Source: Casuarius casuarius
Taxonomy: Eukaryota; Chordata; Aves; Casuariiformes; Casuariidae
Direction of reading: 5' to 3'
DNA: 64,000 bases
Assembly: GCA_003342895.1 (NCBI GenBank)
Contig: PTFA01000305.1
Location: 864,818-928,817 of the forward strand
The translations under genes and the position numbers were made by a program. How positions within the stretch are numbered: the first letter of the stretch is position 1; every line of letters starts with the position of its first letter. The notes below the pieces were generated by a model. That model was not told where the DNA came from. It saw nothing but the letters and a program-made list of their open reading frames with translations, and did not search any database. Shown one piece after another: positions 25,340 to 37,149 of the stretch.

Positions 25340-28300
25340 TCTTCCTCTTCCACTCCATTTTCCCCCTTCTCTGATGCATCTCCCCCAGCCATGTGTCTCT
25401 TGCCTATGCTCATGCATGTGTTCTGACCTCTGGCCCTTAAAGTATTGCAGTGCAGGCTTATGCTAGAATTGCTCTTATACCGGAGCTGTAAGTGGCCTAG
25501 GCAATAACTCGAAAGTGTTTGAAGATGATACTACTGAGGAGGTTGGAGAGCTTTAAGAGAAAGCGGCTGTGTTACTCCAGAAAATGGCCAGGGTGGAGAG
25601 CCTTGCCATCTGATGTACCCCTAACCGAGGCTCTCAGTGCTGGGAAACGGAAGGATGTAATCTTGAGCTGAGCAGCCAAAACGAACTAACAAACTGACGT
25701 GGATTAAGATAAAACTATTTGGGGCATGCATGTATGTTGTTTGAAGTGTAGGAAATGACACAGCAGTTATGTTATGTTACAACATGGCTGACTCAAAAAA
25801 TGTATTCAGTTGTTCTACTGTCCTTTTTTTATTTCTTACTCTCCCTGTTCTTTGTTTACTTATTCCTTTTTTTAATGGACAGTGTTCTTTCTTCATGGTT
25901 TTGTCTATTTTTTTTTCAGAATCTTTGCCTTTTCTTTTACATTTTTTGCTGCCACTTATACTACTTGGCATAACAGTATTACTGAGCACTGCTTACTTTC
26001 CTGTGTATCTTCTGCATCTCTTTCAAGACTTATGGTGGAAACAGGTCTTCCGTTGAGTTCAGTCCTGAAGGTATTGAGAGTAGCATGAAATGTTTTGAGA
26101 AGTTAGGACAAACTTCTGAAACCGTGTAAGCTCAGCATAGCCCTTGGGGTCTGTATTCATGTCTTTTTACAGGCATGGATTAAAGCCAAAATAGTCTCAC
26201 AGGCTCATCGTAGATGGGAGGGAGCTGAGATGGGAAAGCTGCTCATGTGCTGCAGACGTGGCTGGGCATGCAGGTGTCCAAGCTGCTGTAATTCCACCAG
26301 GCTTGGTTTGGGGGGCGAGGGCTGTTTAGCTTTTAGGCGAAAACCTCTTATATGGGATGGAGGTAGCTGAATGGTCGTGTGGCCTCTGTTCCTACATCAA
26401 TTTGGGGGTAGGGAAGTGGGGTAACAGAGTTAAGCCTGATCCATGCATAAGATTTGTGTATTTGGTTTATATGTTGTTGTGGTGTCTTTTTTGTTTGTTT
26501 CTGAGATGAATCTTTGTAGTGTTTCAGTAAAATGTACGTACAAGCTCTTTTTTAAATAAAGACAAAATGCTGTACAATACCAAAGATCACCTAAAAGATG
26601 CACAAAAAGATAGTGTGTTTATATTAAAGACTTGGCTTGTACAAAGGGAAAAAACCCCACATTTTTGAAGCTGCTCGTCTGTTGCTAACTCAAACTAATT
26701 TGGGTGTTTCTAGAACTCGTTTAAACTCTCTGCTTGAGTCGGCTTCTGTAGGAGTTTATTCCTCTACTCTTAGTTTAAAAAAGAAAAATTCTGCTCGACT
26801 TATCTATTTACTTGTATTTTCAATCAGTTGCTTTATGTAACTTTGAAAACCTTTAAGTTGTCTCAGAATATCTTCTTCCTGGTGAGAAATAAATCTGGAT
26901 CCTTTAAACTTTTCTTTATAGATTTCTGAGTTGATATATCAACTTCTTTTCTGTCTTCTCTTGACATTTATATCCTTCTTCATCCTTCAAAATGAAGAAC
27001 CAACAACTATCTTGAAACTTCAGAGTAATTTTTCTTTTGTTTACCCTTCTACAGCTGTATTGTTCTTCAGTTATTTTTTAAAACTTCAGTGTGGATTAAT
27101 TAAAACATACTTTTTTCTTATCCTCTCCCATAGTAAGCTTTTCCAGAAAGAAAAGAATACTGTAGTAATTGGGTAAAAAAAGCCAAGTTCGGGTTAGATA
27201 AATCTGAATTTTGATAGAGGGTTTGCACCTACATGTGCCCATTGCAAAGATTTTGTAATGCAAGACAAAACTCAGTTAAAAGCTGTAACTCTGCAGTTTG
27301 GTTTCTGCTTTTTTCTTTGGCCTTTAGGCTAGAAGAGAGTAGCTGTGCCAATGCAGGCGCCCAGCTGTGCTGGAGTCAGGGGGCTGGCCCAGCCGGGCTC
27401 TTTCCTCTTCCAGCCCACCTGTGTGGGAGGCAGCCTGGCTGTCTGGAGCCGCTTCCCCCTCCATGGAACAGCTCCTTCCCTTCTCTGGGGAACGCCACTG
27501 TACAGCTTGATATGCTCTCCGAGCTCGTCACAGACATCACATAGAGGAGTAAAAACATTCTGGCCAAACACCATCCCTATTAGAAATAGTTAATGTTTTT
27601 CTGCATTTCCTCCACACTGACCTATCATACATATATCAAGCCACATACTTAAAAGAACTTGTATTTTTTTTCCTCCAAATGAGTCATATCTTGAAAGTTT
27701 GTGATAGAAGACTGCGTGTTCATCTTTAGGCGCACACTAAGGGAAATATTTTGTTTGCATCCACCGAAGTGCTGAACAGCATTTGTTTCAATTTAGATAT
27801 AACTTTATGATGTACTGAAGAACTTTGCTTTTTATTTTACTGCACCTAAACACTGTAGTTGCACTTAAGTTGGAGCATAATTCTGTGAGCCTACAAATTT
27901 GAAATGGTGATTACCAGTGTGGGATGATATTTAAACATTTAAATCATTCTCTTTTTCCATACCTTGTTTTGTAAATTGTAATGCAGTCTTAGACTTGCTG
28001 GGGCTTTTTGTTGTTTGTTTGTTTTTAATAAGGAGGATAATCTGCTACCATGATGCAGGTAGGCTGGAATTATGGTGCTTAACATCTGATTAAAGGGAAA
28101 AAATCATTTAAAGGGACATTAGCAAGTTCAGCAGGTTGCAAGCTTGACTTGATAAAACTTTCAAAGAGCATAGAAATGTGTGTCCTTTTATGCTTTTTGC
28201 AGCAAAGTTAGAAGGTAGAACAGGAATGCAGAACAAGATGCAGGAGTGTAAAGGCCACATGCAACTGATAGAGGGAAAGAGCTCTCCCTTCTGTGGGTGA

Positions 28301-29428
28301 AATGAGGGAGTCTGTTGTGCTGTGGCATGATTTTTGTGGCGTCTTATGGGACAGTAATGGCACTTCAAATCCCATGGGGGACATAGTTCGTTACATTTTT
28401 GGGTAGTCTCATTATGCTCTATTATAAGTGGATCTTTAGGCTAGTTATAAAATGAGGAAACATGGGTAACGTGCGTAGAGCATATTGTTGTGTATGCATT
28501 TTTATTTTTTATGTATGTGTACACATTTAATTATATAATGCATCCAGCTGCCATATAGTGGTAGACCCAGAAACCAGATTTCGGATAAATGTTGAGGATT
28601 ATCCTGTGCTTTTAATGAACCCGTGCAGACTGTACTACTTAAAACTAAAACTTGAACTTCTGTGATGGAGGAGTCCGACTGTATAAGGGCAAGAGAATAC
28701 TAATCAGAATTTTTGACCCTTTCTTGCAGTTTTTCTTATGGCAGTTGATGGGGTGGCATGTATAATCCCTGTAATGTGTAGTAAGTATTTCTCTGTTGGA
28801 GAAGGCTATTGTATGACATCTGCAAGTGGTTGTAACAAAGTATGAGTTTAAAAGTTGCTTACATTTAAAGTGAAACCAGAAATAAGTCTAATAAAGCAAA
28901 CAACAACAAAAATGTTTTCTTGATGGGTGGATTAAAGGATTTTCTGTGTATTCTAAACCATTATGAAAGACTAGTAAATCCAGTTTGCATGTGGGTTGGT
29001 AAGTTTTTGAGTAACTGGTTGGGTTGTAGTTGTTTCGTATCACTGTAATGTTCTGATTTTTGGAGTTAATTATGTTCTTGCAGGACATCTGATAGCTCAT
29101 CCTCAAAGAAACATTTTGGGCTAGCATTGTTTATATTTTATTTTTTTTAATAACCAAAAACAATGTAGTAGTTTCATTCCAAAAGTACATTTCAAAGAGC
29201 CTTCATTTTCCTTGAGATAATGCTTTTTGTTTGCATTCCTTGATTTCCCTGCCTACCTAAAGAGTGAGCAGATATCCATATTTCCTATGATTAATGTCAG
29301 GTATCTTTTCTTGTGAAATTGTCACTAATTTGCTTTTGAATTTATGGGATCAATTCTGCATGTTTTTATTTTCTATTGAAACTAGTGGGTTTATTCATGT
29401 GGATATATCTTCTGTTCAGGTTCTGACA

Positions 29429-29453
29429 CCCCCCCCCCCCTTTTTTTTTTTTT
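29429..29453 (+). repeat. Compound C12/T13 tract
   Basis: Twelve Cs run directly into thirteen Ts, followed by five As. A pure polypyrimidine strand of 25 bases. Same arrangement as at 9764-9782. Confidence 0.95.
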
Positions 29454-30404
29454 AAAAACTTACTGATCGACATGTTTGCAGTAAGGTTTAATTTCTTTTC
29501 TGTATTTTTAATATGGAAACCTCCTAACTACAAAAGGAAAAAAATGACTAGAAGATTACATGATTGTTATTATTAAAAAAATTCTAGCCCTTATGTTTCA
29601 GAAGAGTTTGTTAAGAAGAGAAAATAATTTACTACTGTTACTTGTGTCTGATGACAAAGAGAGAAATCTGGTAAAAGAGCTTACAGTGACCCAGTATAAA
29701 TAACCTGAACTGTGCTAAAACCAGTTCTACAGTATCAACTCCTTTTTTTCCCCCTAATTTTGAAAGGATCAAAGATAAATTTCTTGCACATTAAGGAGAT
29801 GAGCTATAATAAAACATATATGGATAATATGGCAGCAGTCCAAGAACATTAGTATGCATGCCCTGATCTAGTTGTGATGGCAGCTAGCAGTCACTCTCAA
29901 CTTTACAGCTAAATGTTACTTAGTCAGCTTGGAGAGCCTTCCTCAGTGACCTGTACCTATTTTGAAAGGGCGGGGAGGATCTGAATTTAAGGCTTTTGCT
30001 GCCTGGATTGAGATGAAACCTGTCGATATGCAGCAGCAGTAGTAGTAGTACCCAACCTGTCTAGGGAGCAAAATTTCTTATCAAGTATCTGGACCACAGA
30101 TGACAACCTCCATAACCATATGGATTACTGCATAAGGATGGACTACATATATGTTGTAGCAGAAATAGTCTGTATGGGCAGTATAGAGTCACTGATGTAT
30201 GTGAGCTTTGCCCCATGTAGCAGCACTGTGACCACCACTACTACTGCATGATATGATATTTATGCCCATTTTTTCAATAGAGAGGGGGCTGCAGGGCTCT
30301 TGTGGAAGACAACAGTGAGAAATAAGATATGAGAGTAATTCCTCCAGCCCTCACCTGCTCCCTTCCCATATCTAATTAGCTGTTGGGGATGAAGACAGCG
30401 GGGA

Positions 30405-30476
30405 GTGGGCTGCAGGCCAGATGAATTGTTACGGTGGACTGGATCTGGCCTGCAAGCTGCAGTTTGGGCATTCCAG
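30405..30476 (-). mobile_element. Probable decayed hAT-type DNA transposon end
   Basis: Read on the minus strand, the segment starts near a CAG-like end and contains the pattern cccaaactgcagc then ggccagatccag. This resembles the terminal and subterminal sequence of hAT (Charlie/Zaphod-like) elements, whose ends read CAGnGGTnnCCAAACT followed by GGCC-rich sequence. A perfect 11-bp inverted repeat (gcaggccagat at 30412-30422 and atctggcctgc at 30443-30453) fits a subterminal hairpin. The opposite end, an 8-bp target duplication and any transposase were not found. The element, if real, is ancient and non-autonomous. Confidence 0.4.
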
Positions 30477-31045
30477 TTTGGATTACAAAATATAATGGGA
30501 AGTTTTATATGAATTTCTGACCCAGCTTCCCTGAAACATAGGTGCTACGTTAGACACTGAAATTTGTCATATTTAGAGACCAGATTCTTTTTCTGTTTTT
30601 TTTAAGTGGGAAAAGGTGTTTGGAAGATTTTAGTAGTTTCTTTTCCCATGACTATCCATTTACTGCTTCTGCTTAAACAGTAAGGATTACTCCTGCACTT
30701 CCTGCATTACTTTTTTTTTTTTGGTCTAGCTTTGAAATGCTCTGTCTTAGGGTTTTCACTTTATTATCCTTTAGAGACTTTTTCGTGGATAAATGGACCT
30801 TGATGTCAGGTGGTAGTGAGCATGAATATTCCAGAGCCAAATTGCCCCTGCTGTGGAAAACCTCACAGGATGAGGATTAAGGGAAGGAAATTTTCTATGA
30901 GGTTCTTCTCACAGATGTTTCTTGCCAGTTCTTCATATTCGGCTGGTGAATGTGAGAGTTTAGAGCACAAGGCTGTTTCATGAGCCTCACAGTTCCTTTG
31001 GGTAGTGTCTGGAATCTAGAGAGTTTAGCTGCAATGTCGGGCTAT

Positions 31046-31237
31046 CTGTGTAGGTGTGCTCTGTGTAGGTGTGCTCTGTGTAGGTGTGCTCTGTGTAGGT
31101 GTGCTCTGTGTAGGTGTGCTCTGTGTAGGTGTGCTCTGTGTAGGTGTGCTCTGTGTAGGTGTGCTCTGTGTAGGTGTGCTCTGTGTAGGTGTGCTCTGTG
31201 TAGGTGTGCTCTGTGTAGGTGTGCTCTGTGTAGGTGT
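31046..31237 (+). repeat. 15-bp minisatellite, about 12.8 copies
   Basis: Unit taggtgtgctctgtg repeated head to tail with no visible substitutions. There are twelve full units from 31051 to 31230, plus partial units at both ends. Because 15 is divisible by 3, each forward frame repeats a fixed pentapeptide. One reads CRCAL (within an 86-codon frame, 30980-31240) and another LCVGV (67 codons, 31056-31259). Sequence homogeneity implies recent expansion or active homogenisation, and length is likely polymorphic. Reading it as a cysteine-rich protein is possible on paper, but codon periodicity here is explained by the repeat. Confidence 0.97.
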
Positions 31238-33013
31238 TAGATTTGTTGGTCCTTTTTAGGAGGTATCATAATGCTTAATTTTTTGAGTGTGGTTTTTGTT
31301 TGTTTTTTTTTCTTTTTTTCTTTTTTTTTGCTAATACTCTATTACAATGAGGAAAGGTTTATGGTTCAGTGTTGGGTTTTTTCTTTCCATAATATGGCTG
31401 ATCTATTAACTACTGAAAGCTGAAAACAACCTGTAGGTTGATATTTGATACTCATTTATATGATTATTTTAAAAGGATATAAGTTACATTTCAAGTAGTA
31501 GCTGGTGTATCTCACCTCCTGTATCTTTTTGAATATTAGTACTCAGTTTGCTTTTTCCCAATATTGTAACTTCTGCTTATCTGTGATTTCTCAATAGTAA
31601 TTCAGTAGTGCAGTGGGAAAGATGAAATAATATGAGAGAGTTTTTCCATTTTTATGGATTTGGCAGTGTATATATCTAATAGCTCAAACCATTTTTGTAT
31701 TGTTAATGCAAAATTAGAAAGCAGAAAAAATTATCTTAAGTTGCTTCATTTTGTTTTTGTTTGAGAAAATAATTGTTCTCATAGTGTTTTCATTTAGCAA
31801 ATCTGTGTTTTTACGTAGCCTCATGCCTCTTGAAGAATACATTTTATGTCTGTTTGGCACTGAATATTGTTAGTCATCCATAAATGAAAGTAATTGGGAA
31901 GTGACAAAGCTCTTGTAAATATTTTGAAATCTTTGTGTACATTTAAAAAAAAAAAGTGAAAGCTTCATATTTCTGGTTCTTTAAATGAATCGGCCATGAA
32001 GAGACCTTCATTATTGTCAAAATACTATCAATCAAGAAAACTTGAACTGACCATTTTACATTTTGACAAACCAGAGTTATGTTTTGGGATTTGCAGCTAC
32101 GTGCGCATTTTGTGTGTCTTCTAATAAAAAAAAAAAATTTTAGAATGCTCTATATTTTCATAAGCCAGTAGTTTGTCAGAATTTGTAATGAGTATAGAGT
32201 TGTTGTTCATTCATTTTATTGAGGCTGTATGTTAGTTTCTTGGGATGTTTATTATAAAAGGACTGAGAAGTCTTGTTTCTGAAGAGGTCTGTCTACGGTT
32301 TCTTAGGAAGGGAAGAGAGAGAATTGCTCAAGATAATTGCTTACAAACTTTTTTTCTCTTTTTACTTTATTTTTATTTACAAACATTATTGATTTTGATG
32401 ACTTGGTCCATACCTGAGCTTATTGTACTAGCTTTGACTAGAAACAGGGTAAATCTCCCCTGCTCCTACTAAAGCTTCTCTTGACCTTAATGTGGGAATG
32501 AATACCTGAGTTATATGGTAGGAAATAGAGTTAGGAGGTCTATAATTGATAAGGACATTAGAGATTCGTAAACATGAGGTTTTTAAGACTGCAAAAAGTT
32601 TAGATGTATGCTGTAAAATGGGGACTGCCCGGTTGAGTGTGGGTAAGGCAAAGAATCTGTAATCTTAGTTTAAGATTTTTGCAAAGTGAAATAATAAAGA
32701 GGTAAGAGATCGCATCGGTTCTGCTGCATTTCTAGCGTTCTGCTCTCTGGACAGCAGAAGAGGTTTGAATTGCTGTGTGATCTAGGAAGTGGTATCGTTG
32801 AAGATAAACTGAAGCATGTTTGGGAAAAGGAAAACAGATTGGCAATTGAGTACCCAAATAAGCTTAATAAACACAAGTCATGGCTGACTAATATTGGCTT
32901 CAGCTGTTCTGTTGGACACATGGTAACAGTATTACTGTGCTTGTTGCGGGAACTGTACAAGTATACTTCATTCTTTTGTTGGGCTTACCTGGTTGTTAGC
33001 TTATTGCTCTTTC

Positions 33014-33030
33014 TTTTTTTTTTTTTTTTT
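33014..33030 (+). repeat. Poly-T tract (17 nt)
   Basis: Homopolymer within a 141-codon plus frame, where it yields a phenylalanine run. This weakens that frame as a coding candidate. Confidence 0.95.
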
Positions 33031-33551
33031 AATGACCTGGAGTACCAGTATGAAGTATGCATGTGTAACATAGACACACGTGCATGTGGAAACAAATTGC
33101 TTACGTACAAAACATGGTTGACTGCCAGACGCTTCCAATTTTTCGCTTTCCGTAATTGTGTTTTTCTGAAATCATTATGCAGCTTCTTGTTTTGAAAGAT
33201 ACCTGACACTTCCAAAGACAATAGAAAAGTATTTAAACGGGAATATTTGAAGGTGAATATTGGCAATCTAATGTTTCTGTGATTTTAGAGAGACTGATGG
33301 GTGTTTGCATTGTGGACGTACATATAATAGGAGCATGTCAAGCTTCTTCAGCATAGGAGTTTTAGTCTGTGCTTCTAAAACATACTTGTTGTGAATGCTG
33401 TTTAAAAAAAACAAACAAAAAAAACCCAAACCCAATTTTTCCCCTGGGGTTTTGATATTTATTTAGCAGTCAGGTGCTGGCAAAATATTAAAAATGGCTA
33501 ATGTAGTCCAATCAAATGTGTAAAATAAGCGCATATTTCTTTTTTTCTCAG

Positions 33552-33761
33552 TTGCACATCCCTAACTATAGGAAGGAAGTAGTGGTAGAAGTGATAGGGA
33601 AGCGTAAGGAGTTTGGTTGGGGTGGTGAAGGAAAAGGATCAGGGACCACTCAAGTGTCTGTCTTAAGTTTCTATAATCACAATGTAGAGAAAGTTTCAGA
33701 TTATTTATCTTGCAAATTACTGTTGGATGGAGGCAGCTGCTATCCCACGCCCTACTTTTAA
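33552..33761 (+). other. Weak candidate terminal exon
   Basis: A very strong acceptor (tttctttttttctcag) ends at 33551. The following sequence is open for 69 codons, starting LHIPNYRKE, to a TAA ending at 33761. No good donor lies inside, and no AATAAA was seen shortly downstream, so a terminal exon is not supported at its 3' end. The peptide is not recognised. It is listed because acceptor strength and an open downstream frame coincide; chance remains the simpler reading. Confidence 0.15.
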
Positions 33762-34085
33762 CTGCAAATTTAGAAAAAGTTGTTTTTGGCAGAACAGGGA
33801 GAGGAACTCACGGACCTGATTCTATAGTGGATGTCTTCAAAGACCTAGGGTGGGAGGTGTAACTTAGATTTGTGAGCTTGCAGGAGGTGAAACTGATTTT
33901 ACATCATGTTTATGCCTTCTAGATATGGGTAGCTGCAGAGTCTGAGGGCTGAATTAGAACCTGCAGTTAATGACGGTAGCTGGGTAGAAGTATTAACAAC
34001 AGACAACTGATAAAGGCAATTTTAAAAGATGTTTTTCACCATTTAAAGATATTTCCAGACATCACTTTGCTCTTAAATGCACTTC

Positions 34086-34104
34086 AAAAAAAAAAAAAAA
34101 AAAA
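34086..34104 (+). repeat. Poly-A tract (19 nt)
   Basis: One of only three A runs of 12 or more on the plus strand. The upstream sequence shows no recognisable retroposed gene. Confidence 0.95.
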
Positions 34105-35058
34105 TTCTCTGCTCTGCAGACAGCCAAAAAGCTGTGCTTGTGAATGTTAAAAATGACCTTGAGCAGTAGAACTCAAAGGTGGTTGGTGTGGAAAAACCTG
34201 CATTAAGGTTCAGGGCACTGATTTAGCAAAACACACTTAGACACGGATACAGTCCTTACTCTTCTGAGAGTGCTGATGTACTTTCTGTTCAGTACATGAG
34301 TTAAGTACTAGTATAAACCACATTCATGAATGTATGTAATACGAAGTGATGATGATATTCTTAGATGGGTATCTGAGACGTCTCAAGCAGACAACAAAAC
34401 CCCCCCAAATGAGTAGTTGCTGTCTGTGCAAGTAGTCAGCCTTATTTGTTTGAGATATCCGTGTCTAAAAGTATTATGGAGAGCTATGCCCACATCTGTA
34501 AGTTACTTGCTTTTGGCAAAACACCTGCAGAAGACTGTTGCTGTGAGTATTTGAGAGTTGTTGGGAGACCTAAATTAAATGTCTGGTTTTACTAGCTAGG
34601 GGCAGATGAAAGGGAGAAATAGTGGAAAATGACTTGGAGGGGAAGTTGCCTGGGTATTAACCAAGATCTTTGCAGAATAAGGTTGTTTCCATCCTTAAAG
34701 TATAAACACTGATAGACTCTTATGATTTTCTTTCTCTGGACTTTGAAAGGATCGCTGTATTTGATTCTCTTGATCTACATTGTTCGGTACTACTTAACTT
34801 TATCTGTAACTCTTAAATAATGGTTATATTATTAACTTAATGTACTAGTTATACTTAGTGTAAGAATACTAGCTCTATTAAGTGTACTTAAAACTAATAT
34901 CTGTACTAATGATAAGGCTCATCTACCTTGGCTTCTTTGTATCTGTTTTCAATTCTAAGATTAATCTATGACAATGCTGTATCTTTTTTTTTTTTTTCAG
35001 TACTTAGTTCATATTTGGTGATATTTCCATTTTCATGAAAGCACCCCTATTGGTACTA

Positions 35059-35085
35059 TATTAGTACTACTTTACTAGTACTATA
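35059..35085. other. TA-rich hairpin
   Basis: Left arm tattagtacta pairs with right arm tagtactata, with one bulged T and a 6-nt loop (ctttac). It sits in a stretch with many tactagta-type palindromes (34790-35090). No function is assigned. Confidence 0.6.
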
Positions 35086-37135
35086 AAGGCCATTTTATCA
35101 ACTGTTCTGTTTAATCAGATTACTTGAAATAAGTAGCCCCCCTCTTACCCGATTTGCATTTAAAAATCTGTCGGACTGTTTTAGACTACAGCTAGCTCTT
35201 ACACAGTGTAACAGAATGTATAATAATGAGAATCATAATTTACAACTCTTGCCTCTGTAGGGAATTCTTATGTGCAGCGCTAGACCAAGAACTGTTTTTG
35301 ATACTGCTAGGGATACAGGTCAGCAACATTGTGACATGGTCATAGGACAATTTTTCAGCTGTTGGTTGTTAATACTAACACCAAAAGAGAGTATCTGCAT
35401 TTGCTCCCAAGGGAAGGCTTTTATCAATAGCACCTTTTCTTTAGCAGATACTGTTTTTCTTAATAATGGGGTCCAGCTGGGAAGAGAACACATTATAATA
35501 TGCACCACCATCTTTATCCTTTTCTGCTGCGTGGAGGTACACTGCGTACAAAACAGGTGCTTTACGCTTAAAAAATGCTAAGACTGTACAGTCAGAATCA
35601 GCAGTTAGAAAATGGCAGAATTAAGGTTGGACAGCCTGAACTTGGATCTCTGGTAAAATGCTAGTCTCGTCCAACATGGGAATTATGTGCGTTTGTGTGT
35701 GCATGCCTGTGCAGGGAGCCAAGCGGATGGCCTTACTTCTGAGAATAACATGCCTCTGTGCAGTGGCCAGCCATGAGAAATCGTACACAAACACGATTTT
35801 ATCAGATGGGTAGAAGTGATAGATGCTGACCTCCTAGATCTTACGTTGTCATGATGGCTGGATTCTAAGTGAATGGGCAACAGGTTGCTGCTGTAGCTTT
35901 TGAAGTGTGGGTAGATTAGATGTGGTCACATGCACTGCCTTTTGTGTGAGGTTCTTAAGACACTGTAATTTCAAAAGTTGTCATCGGACTGTTGCATCGC
36001 TAGAATAAAGCTGCTAACTTGTATTTTGGGGTTTTGGCTTTTGCTTTTGGCAAGGCCACATAATCTGTCCCATACTTGGCAGCAACTAGTGCCTGGCTTG
36101 AAAGCTTTCATTGCGTTTTTAAATCACCCTGTTCAGCTGGAACATTGCAACATGAGTTCTTTGTTTTTGTTTTCGGGGTTTTCACAACACTTGATGTTTG
36201 GAGACCCCCATAATGTAGTTTCCTCTTTTGTTATGTGTTGGAGAAACTTAAGGAAACCACTGACACTGCAATTTTCAGCTGTGCAAACCCTGAAGATGCT
36301 TCTTAGTATTTCCTATTAGACTAACATGCAAGATGCTGACTACTTAAATTGGTCTCTCCTCATCCCTCTTCCTGAGAACTCTGGGCTGAACTAGAAGGAT
36401 TTCTAGGAAACGTGGTGTAGGACCCAGTACTGTAGTAACTGTGTAATAGGCTAAATGACCAGACTTTTTTTTTAACTGTAGTTGGCTGACTATGGTGTTC
36501 TGTTGTCCAGAGGAGACAGAAAGAGCACATTTGTGCAGGAAGATCAATTGACCACATGGATCTGATCAATCTCCATTGGCCCCAAAATGGAGGAGAACGC
36601 ATGCTTCGAGTTATGCCACCTTTAGCCTTCCCTTCGCACGTGACTGCAAAGCAGATGCTTATGGCCAGGGCCTTAGCATGAAGCAAGCCTTGAAGTGCTC
36701 TGAGTAATCACAGAGGTTACTCTGACATCCAGGCGCTGCTGGAACATAGTGACCCTTTGTCCAAGCATAATAAACGTCTTAGAAACCTTGGTAGATCTGT
36801 GGAGAAGCCTTTGTATTGTGTAAGTTCCTTCTCTGCTGATATAAAGGCACCATCGCTGATGTCACTTGAAAACTAATGCTTAAAATTCTTAGTCTTTTAG
36901 CAGCAGGATATTTTGTGAGAAGAGCTGCACTTCTCAGGAATGACAAAGCGAATCTATTTTAGTGGTAGATGGAGGATAGCGTTCTAACAGTTGTGATATA
37001 ACTGCCAAAGCTGTATCCTTCTTCAGTGAACTTAAATTTGTTTTGTTCTTGCTTAATAGAATATAGTACTTTAAAAATCACTGTATGAAACCAGACTAAA
37101 TTAAACCCCTAGTGCCTAACCAGAGAGGGATTAGA

Positions 37136-37149
37136 GCACCCTCTGCTGG
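37136..37149 (-). promoter_or_regulatory. CTCF-like binding site
   Basis: On the minus strand the sequence is CCAGCAGAGGGTGC. The known CTCF core is CCASCAGRKGGCGC-like, so this differs clearly at only one position. The orientation would matter for loop formation. One good motif match per tens of kilobases can occur by chance, so occupancy is not implied. Confidence 0.4.

Larger units (their letters stand above)
24360..30400. other. Non-coding stretch with TC and C/T tracts, no gene recognised
   Basis: No gene was recognised. Several overlapping short frames at 25755-26088 (plus) come from a strongly T-rich segment and are rich in F and L. A GC-richer patch at 27340-27545 carries overlapping frames on both strands. 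It follows a good acceptor-like sequence (ttctttggcctttag, ending near 27328), but no matching donor was seen, so it is not called as an exon. Confidence 0.5.
31238..37100. other. Non-coding AT-rich stretch, no gene recognised
   Basis: No gene was recognised. It holds poly-T tracts (17 Ts at 33014-33030, 14 at 34984-34997), a 19-nt poly-A (34086-34104), a TGACCTTG half-site (34154-34161) and a TA-rich bulged hairpin (35059-35085). Short open frames up to 141 codons (32770-33195, plus) run through the poly-T tract and carry no family motif. Confidence 0.5.

Noticed and set aside
25223..25417. Arginine/glutamate repeat peptide on the minus strand
   Set aside because: It is the reverse translation of the CT microsatellite.
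25755..26088. Hydrophobic plus-strand frames (72, 95 and 68 codons) in all three phases
   Set aside because: All three frames are open together in a T-rich tract; no splice or start context supports any one.
32770..33195. 141-codon plus frame
   Set aside because: It crosses a 17-nt poly-T giving a phenylalanine run, an overlapping minus frame is also open, and no motif is recognised.
35605..35680. Possible CR1 LINE tail (aaggttggacagcc followed by tctcgtccaac)
   Set aside because: It loosely resembles the CR1 3' region on the opposite strand, but key stretches and the terminal octamer repeat are missing. A profile search would be needed.
36360..36686. 108-codon minus frame with an open plus-strand frame opposite
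   Set aside because: Open on both strands in a locally less AT-rich block; no recognised domain or splice sites consistent with either.
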